From: Yarrowia lipolytica
Lineage: Eukaryota; Ascomycota; Dipodascomycetes; Dipodascales
Direction: 5' to 3'
Assembly: GCF_001761485.1 (NCBI RefSeq)
Contig: NC_090773.1
Location: 1,798,001-1,862,000 of the forward strand
DNA: 64,000 bases
This document shows positions 1-11,130 of the stretch, one piece after another. Every line of letters starts with the position of its first letter. Position 1 is the first letter of the stretch. Both the position numbers and the translations under genes were made by a program. Below the pieces are notes generated by a model, which worked only from the letters and a program-made list of their open reading frames with translations, was not told the DNA's origin and ran no database searches.

Positions 1-278
1 ACCCTAGTTTAGACTGCAGAAAACAGACCCTCTCCGTCCGCTCAATAGTCGTTGTATTCGAATATTAAAGCAATCCGCTCCCTCCTAAACTTGCCACAAA
101 CACACCCACGACTTTTTTTCACGTCACGGCCGCTCCATCATCCCCATATCCACCCTCTCTACCGGCATTGACATTTCCCAAACCGTGTACATGAATCCTG
201 CACCTCCTCTCACACCACACCATTCTACTCATCACCCACTTTGAGCCGTCTCAATAAGACATTGACAGTACAAAAACG

Positions 279-1538
279 ATGGCTCGTCTACCGTCGTCCA
301 TTCTGGACTATATTGCGGCGCAGCAGAACCGACACAAACTGCGCAACATGACACACATTCTCACGTTACCGATCCGAGACTCGTATGTCACGGAAACAAG
401 TGAGCTGCAAAACGCCACAGAAGAACAGATTGTCGCCTGTCTGGAGAAATCACGCGACCAGGTCAGATCTCTGGAGACAGAGAAACACGTGAATTTCCTC
501 AACATGTTTCTGAGCCCGGACGCTCCTCTTCCCGACAAGTTCACTGGACTGGATGCGTCTCGAGCCTGGCTGCTGTACTGGTCAGCAAACGCCATCAGAG
601 TGCTGGGAGGCGAGCTGAGCGACGAACAGAAGAAGGGAATACCCCTGACTCTGGAATCGTTTAAGGAGGACGGTGTATTTGGAGGTGGATCAGGCCAAGA
701 CGCACACGCGGCTTCAACATACGCCGCCTTCCTCGCTCTGGCTGATTCGGACGATGAGGATGCCTGGGGTCGCCTAATCAACCCCGAAGAGGTTCTCAAA
801 CACAACCTGAAGCTAAAGTCACCAGATGGAGGGTTCGCTTCCAACGTGGGTGGCGAGACTGACGTGCGAGGCACCTACTGTCGATTAGTGGTGGCCTCTC
901 TGACTAACACACTGACAACGGAGCTTACCGACGGCGTCATTAAGTACATTGCTTCATGTCAATCGTACGAGGGAGGTTTCGGTGGTAGCCCTGGCAATGA
1001 GGCCCACGCCGGCTATACTTACTGCGCGCTTGCTGCCCTGGCCATTCTGGTGCCTATTAGGGAGATGGATCAGTATGTCAACGTTGAGTCGTGCCTTGCA
1101 TGGTTGTCTGCTCGCCAGTACCAGCCCGAGGGCGGTTTCTCTGGCCGAACCAACAAACTGGTTGATGCTTGTTACGCCTACTGGGTGGGAGCCTCTCTCG
1201 TGCTCATCAATGGAGCTGTGCATGCTGGTCCTTCTCTTTGGGACCGAAAGCAGTTGGCTCAGTACGTTCTCAACTGTTGCCAGCAGTCTGGAGGAGGTCT
1301 TCGAGACAAGCCTGGCTGCAAGGCCGATGCCTACCACACCAACTACGCTGCCTGTGGAATCGCCATGTCTCAGTACATATACTTCCCCGAGGGCGAGAAT
1401 GGTTTGTATTGGCAGGCCACCAGTTGCGATGGAGCCGATACTAGCATTTGTCCTGTCAACCCTGTTTATGGTGTTCCTCTGGGTGTGGCTGAGCGGATGA
1501 GACTGTACTTCACATTGAAGGAGGAGAATCTCAAGTGA
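279..1538 (+). CDS. RAM1: Protein farnesyltransferase beta subunit
   Basis: Catalytic beta subunit of protein farnesyltransferase. With the alpha subunit (Ram2) it attaches farnesyl to the cysteine of C-terminal CaaX motifs, as on Ras and mating factor. The 419-residue frame is close to the yeast length (431). It shows the repeated prenyltransferase GGF(G/S/A) helical repeats, such as SPDGGFASN, YEGGFGGSPGNEAHAGYTYC and PEGGFSGR. The expected zinc ligands are visible as D296 and C298 in LVDACYAYW and H353 in DAYHTNY. The start at 279 is the first ATG after a CT-rich leader, and the N-terminus needs no extra exon. No introns are apparent. The subunit acts in the cytosol. Family assignment is firm; the gene name follows S. 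cerevisiae. Confidence 0.96.
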   Translation: MARLPSSILDYIAAQQNRHKLRNMTHILTLPIRDSYVTETSELQNATEEQIVACLEKSRDQVRSLETEKHVNFLNMFLSPDAPLPDKFTGLDASRAWLLYWSANAIRVLGGELSDEQKKGIPLTLESFKEDGVFGGGSGQDAHAASTYAAFLALADSDDEDAWGRLINPEEVLKHNLKLKSPDGGFASNVGGETDVRGTYCRLVVASLTNTLTTELTDGVIKYIASCQSYEGGFGGSPGNEAHAGYTYCALAALAILVPIREMDQYVNVESCLAWLSARQYQPEGGFSGRTNKLVDACYAYWVGASLVLINGAVHAGPSLWDRKQLAQYVLNCCQQSGGGLRDKPGCKADAYHTNYAACGIAMSQYIYFPEGENGLYWQATSCDGADTSICPVNPVYGVPLGVAERMRLYFTLKEENLK

Positions 1539-2386
1539 GCTAAACGACGCAGAATTTTAACCAACGTCATTTCAACTCATTCTGATATATACTTGAAATT
1601 AATTAGTACATCATTCGATGTTGCGGACCAACGCACGACATCTACATTACAGCACATACTGTACTGCAAGTTCTACGAGCCACAGTCAAGACTCTTCGGT
1701 GGTGTCGTTAGTAGGGACCTTCATTCGGGTGGCATAATAGTATGCCACGGTCTCGCTATACTCCCGCGAACCATTGCCAGAATCTTCTGCAGCAATGTGT
1801 GAGTTGTCTGAAAAAGTGGTGCGTCTCACTTCCCACTTTGGGGTGCCCTGGAACGGCTGATTCGTCTCTTTTCAGGAAAAAGCTGGTACCGAAATGATTC
1901 GCTGAGCTTGTCGAATTCTCACATCAAGATATCGTAGTTGTACGACAGCTACATGTCCATCGTACAGTGGTTGAAGTTTTCAAGGAGACGTGTCTGGTTG
2001 CACACGCGCTTTTCGTTATGTTAACGCGTGTTAGAAGACAAGGTACATGGATTTCTGGCACTCCTCACATGGCAGTCGACTCTTTCACTCATTCCGGTCT
2101 ATCTCTTTTGTTCTTCCCCCTGAAGAGACTTCTTGAGAGTCTCAATTGGTGTCAGCCTCTTGAAATGACCTCAGTTGAATGCAATTGAATGCAATGTAGT
2201 CTGAGTGTCAGGGTAATGTAAGTATTGGATGGCCAGGCTCTTCATTGCCCAACTCGATCCCGCTATCGAACTTCCGCAGGAACTCAAGGTGTGGGCAAGT
2301 GTTCCGTCTCTCTGTAGCTGCGCCAACTACGAAGCCGTGTAATGGCGTTGGTGTTTGGTACACAAGACTGTCATACGTCTTATCTT

Positions 2387-2427
2387 TGTACTTGTACGTA
2401 CTGTACTTGTACGTACTGTACTTGTAT
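2387..2427. repeat. GTAC-rich tandem repeat
   Basis: Just over two copies of a 16-base unit of the form TACTTGTACGTACTG, so nearly self-complementary. The same words (CTTGTAC, TACTGTAC) recur in many intergenic regions of this window. Confidence 0.7.
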
Positions 2428-3009
2428 ATCTCTTGCCGAATATTCTGCTTTGGTCTTGTGGAAACATTCCGACATGTTCAGATTCTACATGTTCAGATTC
2501 CGTCCATCAACTCTTATAATATGCGCTAAACGGAGTGAGTATGTCTTCGGATCGAGGTGGTCAAGATGACCATTTTCTTGACAGAGAAGAGCTCGACTTC
2601 AAAGTCGCGTCGACACTTTTCCTCACCCTTCTACAAGTACTTTTCCTCGTCCCCTTGTGTCCTCAATTGCGAGAAAAAACCAGCTCTCGTGAAACACTTG
2701 CTCGAGATCACTAAACAATAATCAACAATTGAAACCTTGGATTTGGTCTTTTCATAAAAAAGTAGATGGATTCAAGCAAACAAAGGTAACCAATTACGTA
2801 ATATTCCTTATTCTATGCCAGCTACTTTCTCCCTTCGTCTGTACTTGTGTCTCAATCAGGTCGTTGAGTGGTTTTCTCGCAGTATCAGGGTTATGCATGT
2901 TGGGCAGTGACTGAAGATTGCGAATTTTGCTTGATTAAGAGTCCAAATGGTAGTTTAGCTGGTCTAATTTCTAGCAAAGGTTGCTCTCTTTTACAAGTCT
3001 TTGCTTATA

Positions 3010-3159
3010 AGTCTCTACTAGTCTCTTACAGGTCTACAAGTCTCTATTTTTTTTTTCTGCAAATACATTCATTTAATTATAATTTTCTACTAGTCTCTAC
3101 TAGTCTCTACAGGTCTCTACAAGTCTCTACAAGTCTGCTTACAAGTCTGCTTACAAGTC
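3010..3159. repeat. 12-base tandem repeat, TCTCTACAAGTC type
   Basis: Roughly ten imperfect copies of a 12-base unit (TCTCTACTAGTC / TCTCTACAAGTC / TGCTTACAAGTC). They lie in two blocks separated by a T-rich stretch near 3045-3085. This looks like a minisatellite with drift between copies, and there is no sign that it is coding. Confidence 0.75.
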
Positions 3160-3466
3160 CTTGCTTTCTCTAGGAGAAATATCCCACTAGGTTTCGAACT
3201 AAGCTTGCATAATTAGTTGAAGGATAAGACAGCAAGACGCCGGCCTAAAAGCTCCCACATGTCTTCGAACGAAGCGGAAAAAACACCAATTCACGCAAAA
3301 CAACCAGTTTCCTAACAAAACTCACAAAATATCCTCCTCTTTGCTCTCAACTTCACCCCCCTTTTCTCTCCTCCATCTTCTCCCCCGCGACCAAACCCTA
3401 TTTGCCACTGTGCATATATCACCACATCACTTTCTGCGCTATCAAACTGTCATCTCACCACACAAC

Positions 3467-4987
3467 ATGTCTTCGATAGAATCTCTGCCCACTGACCAGC
3501 GGGAGAAAGTCGAGTCGTTCGTGTCAATCACGGACTGGAAGGGAGACCCCGCGCTAGCCGTGGTGCTGCTGCAGTCGTCTCAATGGAACCTCGAACTGGC
3601 GCTGTCTCGACACTTTGATGGAGCAACCGGCGATTTGAACACAGAAACATCGACACAAACACAAGAGTCGTCCCGCCAGGGCTTCTCCCCGGGCGACTTT
3701 GTGGCAGACGACGACGACATTCCGGGAATCCCCCACTCTGCAAACACAAACTCAGACAACCACGAGGTTGTCGACACAAATCACCCCCCCAGCGGGCCGT
3801 CATACTTCCAGACGCGGCTCAAGAGCCTGCTGCTGCTGCCGTTCACAGCAGCCTACAAGGCCGTTTCCTCAATCTTCTACGTCCTGTCTACCGTGCTGCC
3901 CTTCCTGCCACGTATCACCGGAATCTACCCCTCCAACAGAGGAGCTGCACACTCGGAACGCAAGTCGATAAACCCCAGAGATACAGCCGCACGGTTCATC
4001 CGCCACTTTGAGGATACCTATGGCAACGAACACGGCCTGGAAATGTTCGAAGGAGGATACTCGCAGGCTTTGGACACCGCCAAGCGAGATCTGCGATTCC
4101 TGGTGGTGTTGCTCATGTCCCCTGCTCATGACGATACCCCCGCCTTCTACCGGGACATTTTGTGCTCAGCCCAGGTGGTGGCGTTCCTAAAGGAAAACCA
4201 CGTCATTGTGTGGGGTGGTGATGTCCGGGAGAGTGAGGCGTTTCAGGTAGCGTCCCAGCTCAAGTGCACCTCGTTCCCCTTCTCCGCTCTTGTGGCTCCT
4301 TCACCTAGATCGGGCTCCAACATCCGTGAGATGATTGTGCTTCACAAGATCCAGCATCTTGTCACTGCTCCTCGGTGGATCCATGCCCTGGAGCAAGGCA
4401 TCAACGGCCACCGAGGCAAGCTCGCGTCCCTGGCCATGGACCAACAGGAGCGGGACCTCACCCGACGACTCCGTCAGGAGCAGGAGGAGGCCTACGAGCG
4501 ATCGCTCGCCCAGGATCGAGCCCGAGACCAACAACGAGCCCGGGAACGGGAGGCAGTGGCCGAAGCCGAACGTGCGGCAGCCGAAGCCGAGCGACACAAG
4601 GAGCTCCAGGCCCAAAAACGTCAGCAGTGGATCAAATGGCGGGCTGGCAAGATCAAGGAGAAGAAGGAAGATGATGCCTCCACCCCTACTGCCCGAGTGG
4701 GTATTCGTGTGCCTTCCGGTACTCGGCTGAACTGCAAGTTCCCCGCCTATTCGACTCTGGAGGATCTCTACGCCTATGTGGAGTGTCACGAGCTGTTGAA
4801 CGGCGATGACGACTTTTCGGACGTGGAGAAACCCGAAGACTACGACCATGAGTACTCCTTTGAGCTGGTTTCACCCATGCCCCGAAAGGTGATCAAGCCG
4901 GTGACGGATGTGACTGTTCAGGAGGAGCCTGCCATTTGGCCCAACGGAGCATTGAACGTGGAGGTGGTTGACGAGGAAGAGGACTAA
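3467..4987 (+). CDS. UBA-UAS-UBX domain protein of the ER membrane (FAF2/UBXD8/Ubx2 type)
   Basis: Likely adaptor that recruits Cdc48/p97 to ubiquitylated clients at the ER or lipid droplet. From the chosen ATG at 3467 the protein has 506 residues. The open frame runs further upstream but has no ATG there, and CACAACATGTC is a good start context. Domains in order: an UBA-like domain at 1-50; an acidic linker; a hydrophobic hairpin at about 117-150 (LLLLPFTAAYKAVSSIFYVL), typical of monotopic insertion; a thioredoxin-like UAS domain at 175-315; a long charged coiled coil at 325-402; and a C-terminal UBX fold from about 408 (VGIRVPSGTRLNCKFPAYST). This order is that of metazoan FAF2/UBXD8 and S. 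pombe Ucp10. S. cerevisiae Ubx2 is the functional counterpart. The function is inferred from the architecture. Confidence 0.88.
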   Translation: MSSIESLPTDQREKVESFVSITDWKGDPALAVVLLQSSQWNLELALSRHFDGATGDLNTETSTQTQESSRQGFSPGDFVADDDDIPGIPHSANTNSDNHEVVDTNHPPSGPSYFQTRLKSLLLLPFTAAYKAVSSIFYVLSTVLPFLPRITGIYPSNRGAAHSERKSINPRDTAARFIRHFEDTYGNEHGLEMFEGGYSQALDTAKRDLRFLVVLLMSPAHDDTPAFYRDILCSAQVVAFLKENHVIVWGGDVRESEAFQVASQLKCTSFPFSALVAPSPRSGSNIREMIVLHKIQHLVTAPRWIHALEQGINGHRGKLASLAMDQQERDLTRRLRQEQEEAYERSLAQDRARDQQRAREREAVAEAERAAAEAERHKELQAQKRQQWIKWRAGKIKEKKEDDASTPTARVGIRVPSGTRLNCKFPAYSTLEDLYAYVECHELLNGDDDFSDVEKPEDYDHEYSFELVSPMPRKVIKPVTDVTVQEEPAIWPNGALNVEVVDEEED

Positions 4988-5453
4988 GAGACAGCAACAT
5001 CCAATACTTTGAAGAAGCTGACAATCTAGTGTACTGTACCTGATGTGTCTCAAAGTCGCAAGTACATCTTTGGGTGTTCCCGTGGCAGGAGCTCACGGTG
5101 CTCTTCGCTAACAGGTACATGTGTGTATATGCGCATGCGCGTATTGTATCGTAAAGTACTTTCAAATATTAAAGACTGTATATATAATGAAGTATACGGC
5201 AGTTCTTGCAAGGTGTGTAGTGGCATTCAAGCGTTGACTCTAAGTTGAATCTCTCAGGCCATTGTTGCGGGTTCAAGTTTTTGTCTTTGGACGTCATCGT
5301 TGTAGAAATGGCATCGAACAATCATTCTAATGTGCTTTGAGGTGTCTAGAATGGCAATATTTGAGAAAAGTCATGATTTTTGTTGTTTTTTTATCGCGGA
5401 AGTTTCGATTTTTACATCATGTATAAGCCCAAAAAACTCAAAAAATATCTTTC
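4988..5453. other. Intergenic, no gene seen
   Basis: Terminator and 3' flank of the UBX gene, then AT-rich sequence leading to the tRNA gene. No coding signal was recognised. Confidence 0.5.
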
Positions 5454-5549
5454 GTCCCGGTGGCCGAGTGGTTAAGGCGTTGCCCTGCTAATTTGTTAGC
5501 TGTCAGGCAGTGGGTTTTGCCCGCGCAGGTTCGAATCCTGTCCGTGACG
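5454..5549 (+). tRNA. tRNA-Ser(GCT) with a 14-base intron
   Basis: Type II tRNA with a long variable arm. The acceptor GTCCCGG (5454-5460) faces CCGTGAC (5542-5548), with one mismatch. The D arm GCC/GGC, the anticodon stem TTGCC (5480-5484) with GGCAG (5506-5510), and the T arm GCAGG-TTCGAAT-CCTGT are all present, with discriminator G5549. The anticodon is GCT at 5487-5489, reading AGC/AGT serine codons. The intron is about 5491-5504, after position 37. It contains TTAGC, which can pair with the anticodon and its 3' neighbour (GCTAA), the usual form of a yeast pre-tRNA. A run of T at 5551-5558 is a Pol III terminator. The acceptor mismatch is odd and could be a sequence error or a strain variant. 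Confidence 0.92.
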
Positions 5550-5691
5550 ATTTTTTTTGCTGGATTTCGGGATTTTAAGCTTCCCTACTTGAGGGTTACC
5601 CGGCCGAACACTTCCAACAATTTGCCTTTACCAATGAAAGTTGACAATATTACACACTTGTAAGGAACACAACCCCACACAGTACCTGACA

Positions 5692-6464
5692 ATGCTTCGA
5701 AACGTTTCCCGACTCGCTCTGCGATCCAACTTTGCCCGACAGGCCACCATGGGCCAGCGATTCTACTCGGTCGCTCGACCCGATGCCGAGAAGCGAATTG
5801 CTGCTGTTCTCGAGTCTTTTGACAAGGTGAGTTTTGACCAAGACAAGCTGGATGAGGATGATTCAGAGAGAGAGCGACATTGAGGATGTCGCAGTGATAG
5901 CGATGAACGAATGGACTTGTGATTGAGAGCAATCACGACAGAGAAGACCTCCGGCCGTGTGTTTGGTTGTGACTTTGGTTGAGGGCGGTATCATTACTGG
6001 TATGTCTGAATGTCTGAAGAAGGCACCACTTTCCGATCCACAGACGCACAATGTCTCTGCCATCTATCCACGCAGGTCGATGTCGGTTGCTTTGTCGCTG
6101 TTGAGCTCTCATTGCATTCACCTGTGGCATTCAATAGCACTGAGGGGTCTTTGCCACCCACCGTGCCACCCACCGTGCCACCCACCGTGCCACCCACAAA
6201 GTTATGTTACTGTCGTTTGCTCAGATCAAACGGGTGTACAGTCCCCCCCAGCTTCACCTACTAACCTAGATCTCCAACCCCGCTGCCATCACCCCCACCG
6301 CTTCCTTCGCCAAGGACCTCAACCTCGACAGCTTAGACACCGTCGAGGTTGTTGTTGCCATCGAGGAGGAGTTCGGCATCGAGATCCCCGACAAGGAGGC
6401 TGACGAGATCAAGTCTGTCAACCAGGCCGTCGAGTACATTCTCGCCCAGCCCGATGCTAAATAA
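5692..6464 (+). CDS. ACP1: Mitochondrial acyl carrier protein (complex I/type II fatty acid synthesis), two exons
   Basis: Carrier for the growing acyl chain in mitochondrial fatty acid synthesis, supplying lipoate. In Yarrowia such proteins are also subunits of complex I. Exon 1 is 5692-5826 (45 codons), the intron 5827-6269 (443 bases) and exon 2 6270-6464, giving 109 residues. The donor is GTGAGT, and the acceptor follows TACTAAC by one base (CTAACCTAG), the typical Yarrowia arrangement. Residues 1-30 ([18 protein letters not shown]) form a basic presequence. The phosphopantetheine serine is S66 in [12 protein letters not shown], and the acidic helix [16 protein letters not shown] follows. 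The joined frame ends [14 protein letters not shown]. Identity is firm. Which of several possible mitochondrial ACP paralogues this is cannot be decided here. Confidence 0.93.
6152..6197. repeat. 12-base tandem repeat inside the ACP intron
   Basis: Nearly four copies of GTGCCACCCACC in the intron of the mitochondrial ACP gene. Copies are almost identical, so the array is young or actively turning over. Confidence 0.8.
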
Positions 6465-9400
6465 GCAAGCTGTATATAATAGATTGAGCGTTAAGGCCAC
6501 AGATTGGTGGATGAGTTTGTAACCGTGTTTCACTGCACGAGCTGAAGTGGAGCCTTTGATAGAAGCTGCCAGTACCTGCTCAGACCGACATGTGGGAGCT
6601 CTAGGAGCTCTTGGAGCTCTAGGTAGGCCCCCAAGGTGGCTGTACGGCGGCACGGATACAATACTAAAAGTAGACGCCGTCTCTATACGGACTGCAGAGA
6701 TGAATAATCTCTGCTCGACATAGTACCCACCGGGCCAAGGCTGGTGCATTTCTGGTCTCGCTAAACTGTCCGTTTTCTGCCTTATCAGCACCGCCTCCAG
6801 CTGTCAGATCAGAAGGGCCGTATCGGAAGATGTCACGCTTGCCCTACCTGACACCCCAGGGCCATGGGGGGAGTGCTCGCGAGCATCTGGGTTCCAGGGG
6901 CGAACAAAAAACAAAACAAAAAAACATGTTCGGAAACTTGGAGGAAGTCGATTCCCGAAAGCCGATCCCCACAGCGCTCTGTCTCAGGAGACAGTCAAGC
7001 GGGCAACTTGAAACATGCACCGGGCACTGGTTCACAATGTGCTATACGAGGGCGGCCGAAACGAGCGTCAGGTGAACTACGGGCGGACTCAGGGGTGCAT
7101 GGTGTCAGAGAAAAAAGTACGGATAAAAGCAATTCTGAAACTCGAGATCTTTTCCTCCACACCCCAGTTGGTTGGTCTCTGCTTCTTGGACAAGGGGGGG
7201 TCAGAGGCGTACGAAGAGAAGGAATCAGGCCATGGCGGAACGGTTTCAGTTTGGGGGTAGTTCACGTCAAACTATCACCTCCCCAACAAACAGTTTTTCT
7301 ACTTGTAGACGATACACCGGACTTATATCTGTTGTACCAAGTCCGGAGTTATAACAAACAAGGGTTTGGCGGAGAAGGGTGTCTTTCCGTGGAGATATCA
7401 GACGTTGTGAAGCCGTGAGATAAGTGATAGTTATCTTTATCTCTCTGGCTGTGACTGGCTGTGTTCGAATGGAGATTCACAAGACGATTCGACGCCTTGT
7501 AGACATGGTGTAAGAGCAGGGTTCTTCAGGCTACTGCTGTACAGTACATGTATGCAGTCTCCCGTCCACTAATAGCATGTCTAATAGTTTTAGTACCAGT
7601 TCCACCATCATCAACAGTTAACTAGAGCCCTTCTGGGTCTAGTGCCCGTGCGAGTCTCAAGTTGGACCCACGAATGTCTCATGTTCAGCTCTCATGGTCG
7701 GTTTAGGAAAGCAGACGTTGGGCTGAAACGGCAAAGCGAAAGCCATGGCGAACAAACAGCGGCCCAAGAACAAGTACAAGTACAGTGTACAGCACAAGAA
7801 GAAACAGACAATGGCCAAAGCCAGTTGTTCGAGCAGTGCAGCTGGGAAGCAGCATGTTTGTGTGGTGTTGCAGGGAGAGAGAGTGGCGAACAAGAAGATC
7901 ACCTGTGACCTGGCCGGGGCCCGACACGCAACCTTCGGCGCAGTGGGGTGGGGCCGCCGCCGCTTGGAGTTGGGCTACGGGCTATGGACGGTACTGTTAA
8001 TGGTGGACCCTGATTGACAAGTCTTTTTCCAGACTAAAAAGCACTCAAAAAACACACCTAAAGTGAGTCTGCAAGATGGCGACTTGTAGCCTTTGTCGAG
8101 CTCCTTCTTAATCGCCATACTGCCTGTCTATCGTCAAATCTCCGAGTGGCTGCCTTTGCATGACAGCCTTGCACACGTGTTGTTTGTCTGAGCTTGCGCC
8201 CACACACCTTGTTGCCAGGAGGCTCATGGAGGCGAAAACCCAGTTTCTCGAATCTCCGGCGTGGTGAGGGCCCATGAGCTCTTGTACATACCCTAGAGGT
8301 ACAAGCAGCGGCGGCGGCACGAGCAGCGGCGTTTGTATTGTCTCCAAACTTGCTGACGGCCGTATCTACGCCACTCAACATGACACTTTGTTGCTTTTGA
8401 GCAATGCACCATATCCTGTCAGATGCCTGAATAACAGTCCTGTGTCTGATAACTTGGTAGGACTGGTAGGGGAGGGGAGGGGTGAGGACAAACCTGGTTC
8501 GATACAACCACACACTGTCCTACAGCACACTGTTCCGTAGCTTGGCCCATTGAACTCCACAAGACAGCCAAACAGCTACATCTTGGACGGACTTGCTCAT
8601 CACTAATCAATAACACAGTCTTTGACGACCACCACGGTATTTCAACTTGTACTCACCTAACCGCAAGTCTTTGGTCAGCAACTTTTAGCGTTTCTTGTTC
8701 GGTCAGTATCGGGTGGTGAATGAACCATGGTACACCCTTCACCTACAGCTCGCTCCGTGTCTGGCCGCGTCATGCTCAGCGGACATTAGCGCCCTTTGCT
8801 AGTCGCCCTAGTCTATAAGCAGACAGATACTCGAGATACGAGCTGTGTTCGCAATGCGATTGACACACCCCTCTCCACACGTTTCTCTTTTTGGATGCAC
8901 AGCTTTTCTCAACAACTTGCCACAATATACACACACCAGACACCAGACACGCTGCTCACGTATCCTGGATACGGGCACGTATAAATGACAGGGATCCACG
9001 GACCCTGCTGTGTACCTTACATGACGTTGCGATGGAATAGCCCAGGTTCACAGCTTCCCGTCGCCTATACTTGCCCTAGCTCCGGGGCGCTGTGTGGAGA
9101 ACAAGGGGGTCAAGAAGGCGGATTTGGGAGGGACAAGGCAAGAAGAAATTCAATATTGTACAGTGTACAGTAGTGGTACTAAGGCCAACAGTTGGAGAAA
9201 GTCTCGCTTGAACAAGATGAAATGAAAATCCTGTCTCAAGAGAAGACCCCACACGAGCTCTTCTACGCCGCCGAAAACAAGCTACAAAGCAACAGCCAAA
9301 GGGGATTGCGGGCCAGATGCTCTTTTCCGACCACAGCCCATCACCACCTCTCCTCATTGGCTACTCTTATCAGACATACGTCAGTCAGACCAAAAAAAGG

Positions 9401-11130
9401 TCAGTCAGCCATTAGCAAAAAGTGAACCGAACAAAGACAGGCCCATCTCATCACCCAACCACCTCTCCATTGTCTCTAATACGAGATGCAACCTGCAACC
9501 GAGCACGATGGCAAAAAGATATAGGCGAGAAAGACAAGCAGAAAAACAAGAAAGCCAAAACCCCAGAAAGAAGAAGCAAACGCTGAGAAACCTGAGACAA
9601 ACCGGCTGTCTGTCGCTGGACTTCTTCTCTGGGACACCGCTGACAACGCTTCCTTCTTTCGGGCGGACAAAAAACCAAAAAAAACCAAAAAAAAAAAAAA
9701 CAACATCGCTTCATAAACCCAAAATCCTAAACCTCATGTTGGAGTCTTGCAAAAACCAGCTGCTGAGACAATCAACCTCGAGACTTGACTACCAAGATAG
9801 AAAGTCCACATGGAGACAATTGTAACCGTCAAATCTATTTTCAATTCGGGGCACTTTTCGTGGCTCTACGCTCATCTGTCGGTTAGTGACGGGTACGTCA
9901 ACGTCACGTCAACGCTCTCAGACAGTATTGTGCTGTACATTGATTCCAAGACTTAGCCGCCACCGCCGCCGCAAAAGCCGTTCCAGAACAACGCCTCCCT
10001 GGGCAAGAAGGCGGTGGAGCTTGTCCAACACCGTTTGCAGCCCTTTTAACAAACACCGACACATGTCGACCACCTGAAAAGTCAAAAGAGAGAATCTCCA
10101 AGTGCACTTTTTCCGAACAGGCTGTGGAGACAGCAGCAATGCATTCCCCACGTATATCACCAAGTGTCAGGGCGTATGAAAGGTGTCTTGGGTGTCTTGG
10201 ATCTGTCTACCAGCGTAGATGTATAACGGTCGAGTACGAGTATGGAAGGGTGTGTTTATCAGCAGGGTTTGGCATTGAAAACGCTTAACCGGGTCTTAAA
10301 AGTACCCTGCAAGAACCCAGGACTTGAGTCTAAGCGTCCGGGAAGACCCCGTCTCGCTTACACAAGCTCCACGCATCTCAACAAGAAGTTCCACGACTTC
10401 TGGAAGGAATTATAGGTTTCGCCAATTTGGGTTCAATTTGATTAAAAACAATGCATATGCGACGCAATGCATACTTCCCGTTTGGGATCTGTGCATACAA
10501 CAAAGGATCTGTCAAACTGTTGACTACACAAAAACACACGTCACAAGTGATTTTAGGCGAGAGGGGAGCCCACCTCTCTCGCTTGTTCGGTTGGAGATGC
10601 ACCCAGGACCTTTGCGGGTTGAGTGGGCCGCCAGAGGGGCTTTCCGAGCTCCAACTGCGCAGAGTGTGCCATCGCTAGATGGAGCTTGTTGTCGCGAGTC
10701 TAACGATGGTCTTTATTTTCCATTCAGGGCGCTGTGTGGTGTTCTGGGCCGGGATCGGAGAGCCGCTTCCAGGCAGAGAAAAGACAAAAACGCACCTCTG
10801 CTGTGGAGTTTGGCCTGAAAGCCTGAAAAGTCGATATCGAAAAAATGTGGATTTCTGATATTTCATTTCGTTTGACAGCGCAAACAAAGAGGTGCATAAT
10901 CTCGATGGTGTACTTTTATATATAGTGGTTAGTGTGGAGGGGCCTGTTTTAGAGACATGATTAGTGAGCCTTCTAGCACGGAAAACACGCAACCTGACAG
11001 CAGCACTCTCACTCTCCAATTTCGAACCTCTGGCGCTCTTCTCGACCCCAAATCGCCTCGACAACCTCCTTTTTCCACACCCCTCTTGTCCCACCCCTTT
11101 CCATCTTCTCTCTTTCCATTTCCCCTACAC
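6465..11130. other. Long gene-free region upstream of the Zn cluster factor
   Basis: About 4.7 kb without a gene I can support. The open frames are short, overlap on opposite strands and mostly lack an ATG. Visible items are a purine-rich, A-rich strip at about 9505-9700, GTAC-rich words near 7540, 7770 and 9160, and a TATA-like TTTATATATA at about 10915-10924, which would serve the transcription factor. Long promoters are common before regulatory genes in this yeast. A non-coding RNA could lie here, but I cannot identify one. Confidence 0.5.

Larger units (their letters stand above)
1539..3466. other. Intergenic region with short tandem repeats
   Basis: About 1.9 kb between RAM1 and the UBX-domain gene with no credible coding sequence; the open frames present are short and lack family resemblance. 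It holds a GTAC-rich repeat near 2387-2427 and a 12-base tandem repeat near 3010-3159, listed separately. The last 150 bases before the next gene are CT-rich, as expected of a promoter and leader. Confidence 0.6.

Noticed and set aside
10324-10818. 164-codon frame before the Zn cluster factor
   Set aside because: No ATG start and arginine-rich translation typical of a chance frame.
6465-11130. 5S rRNA, U snRNA, SRP RNA or RNase P RNA genes in the long spacer
   Set aside because: I looked for conserved cores and recognised none; a covariance search would be needed to exclude them.
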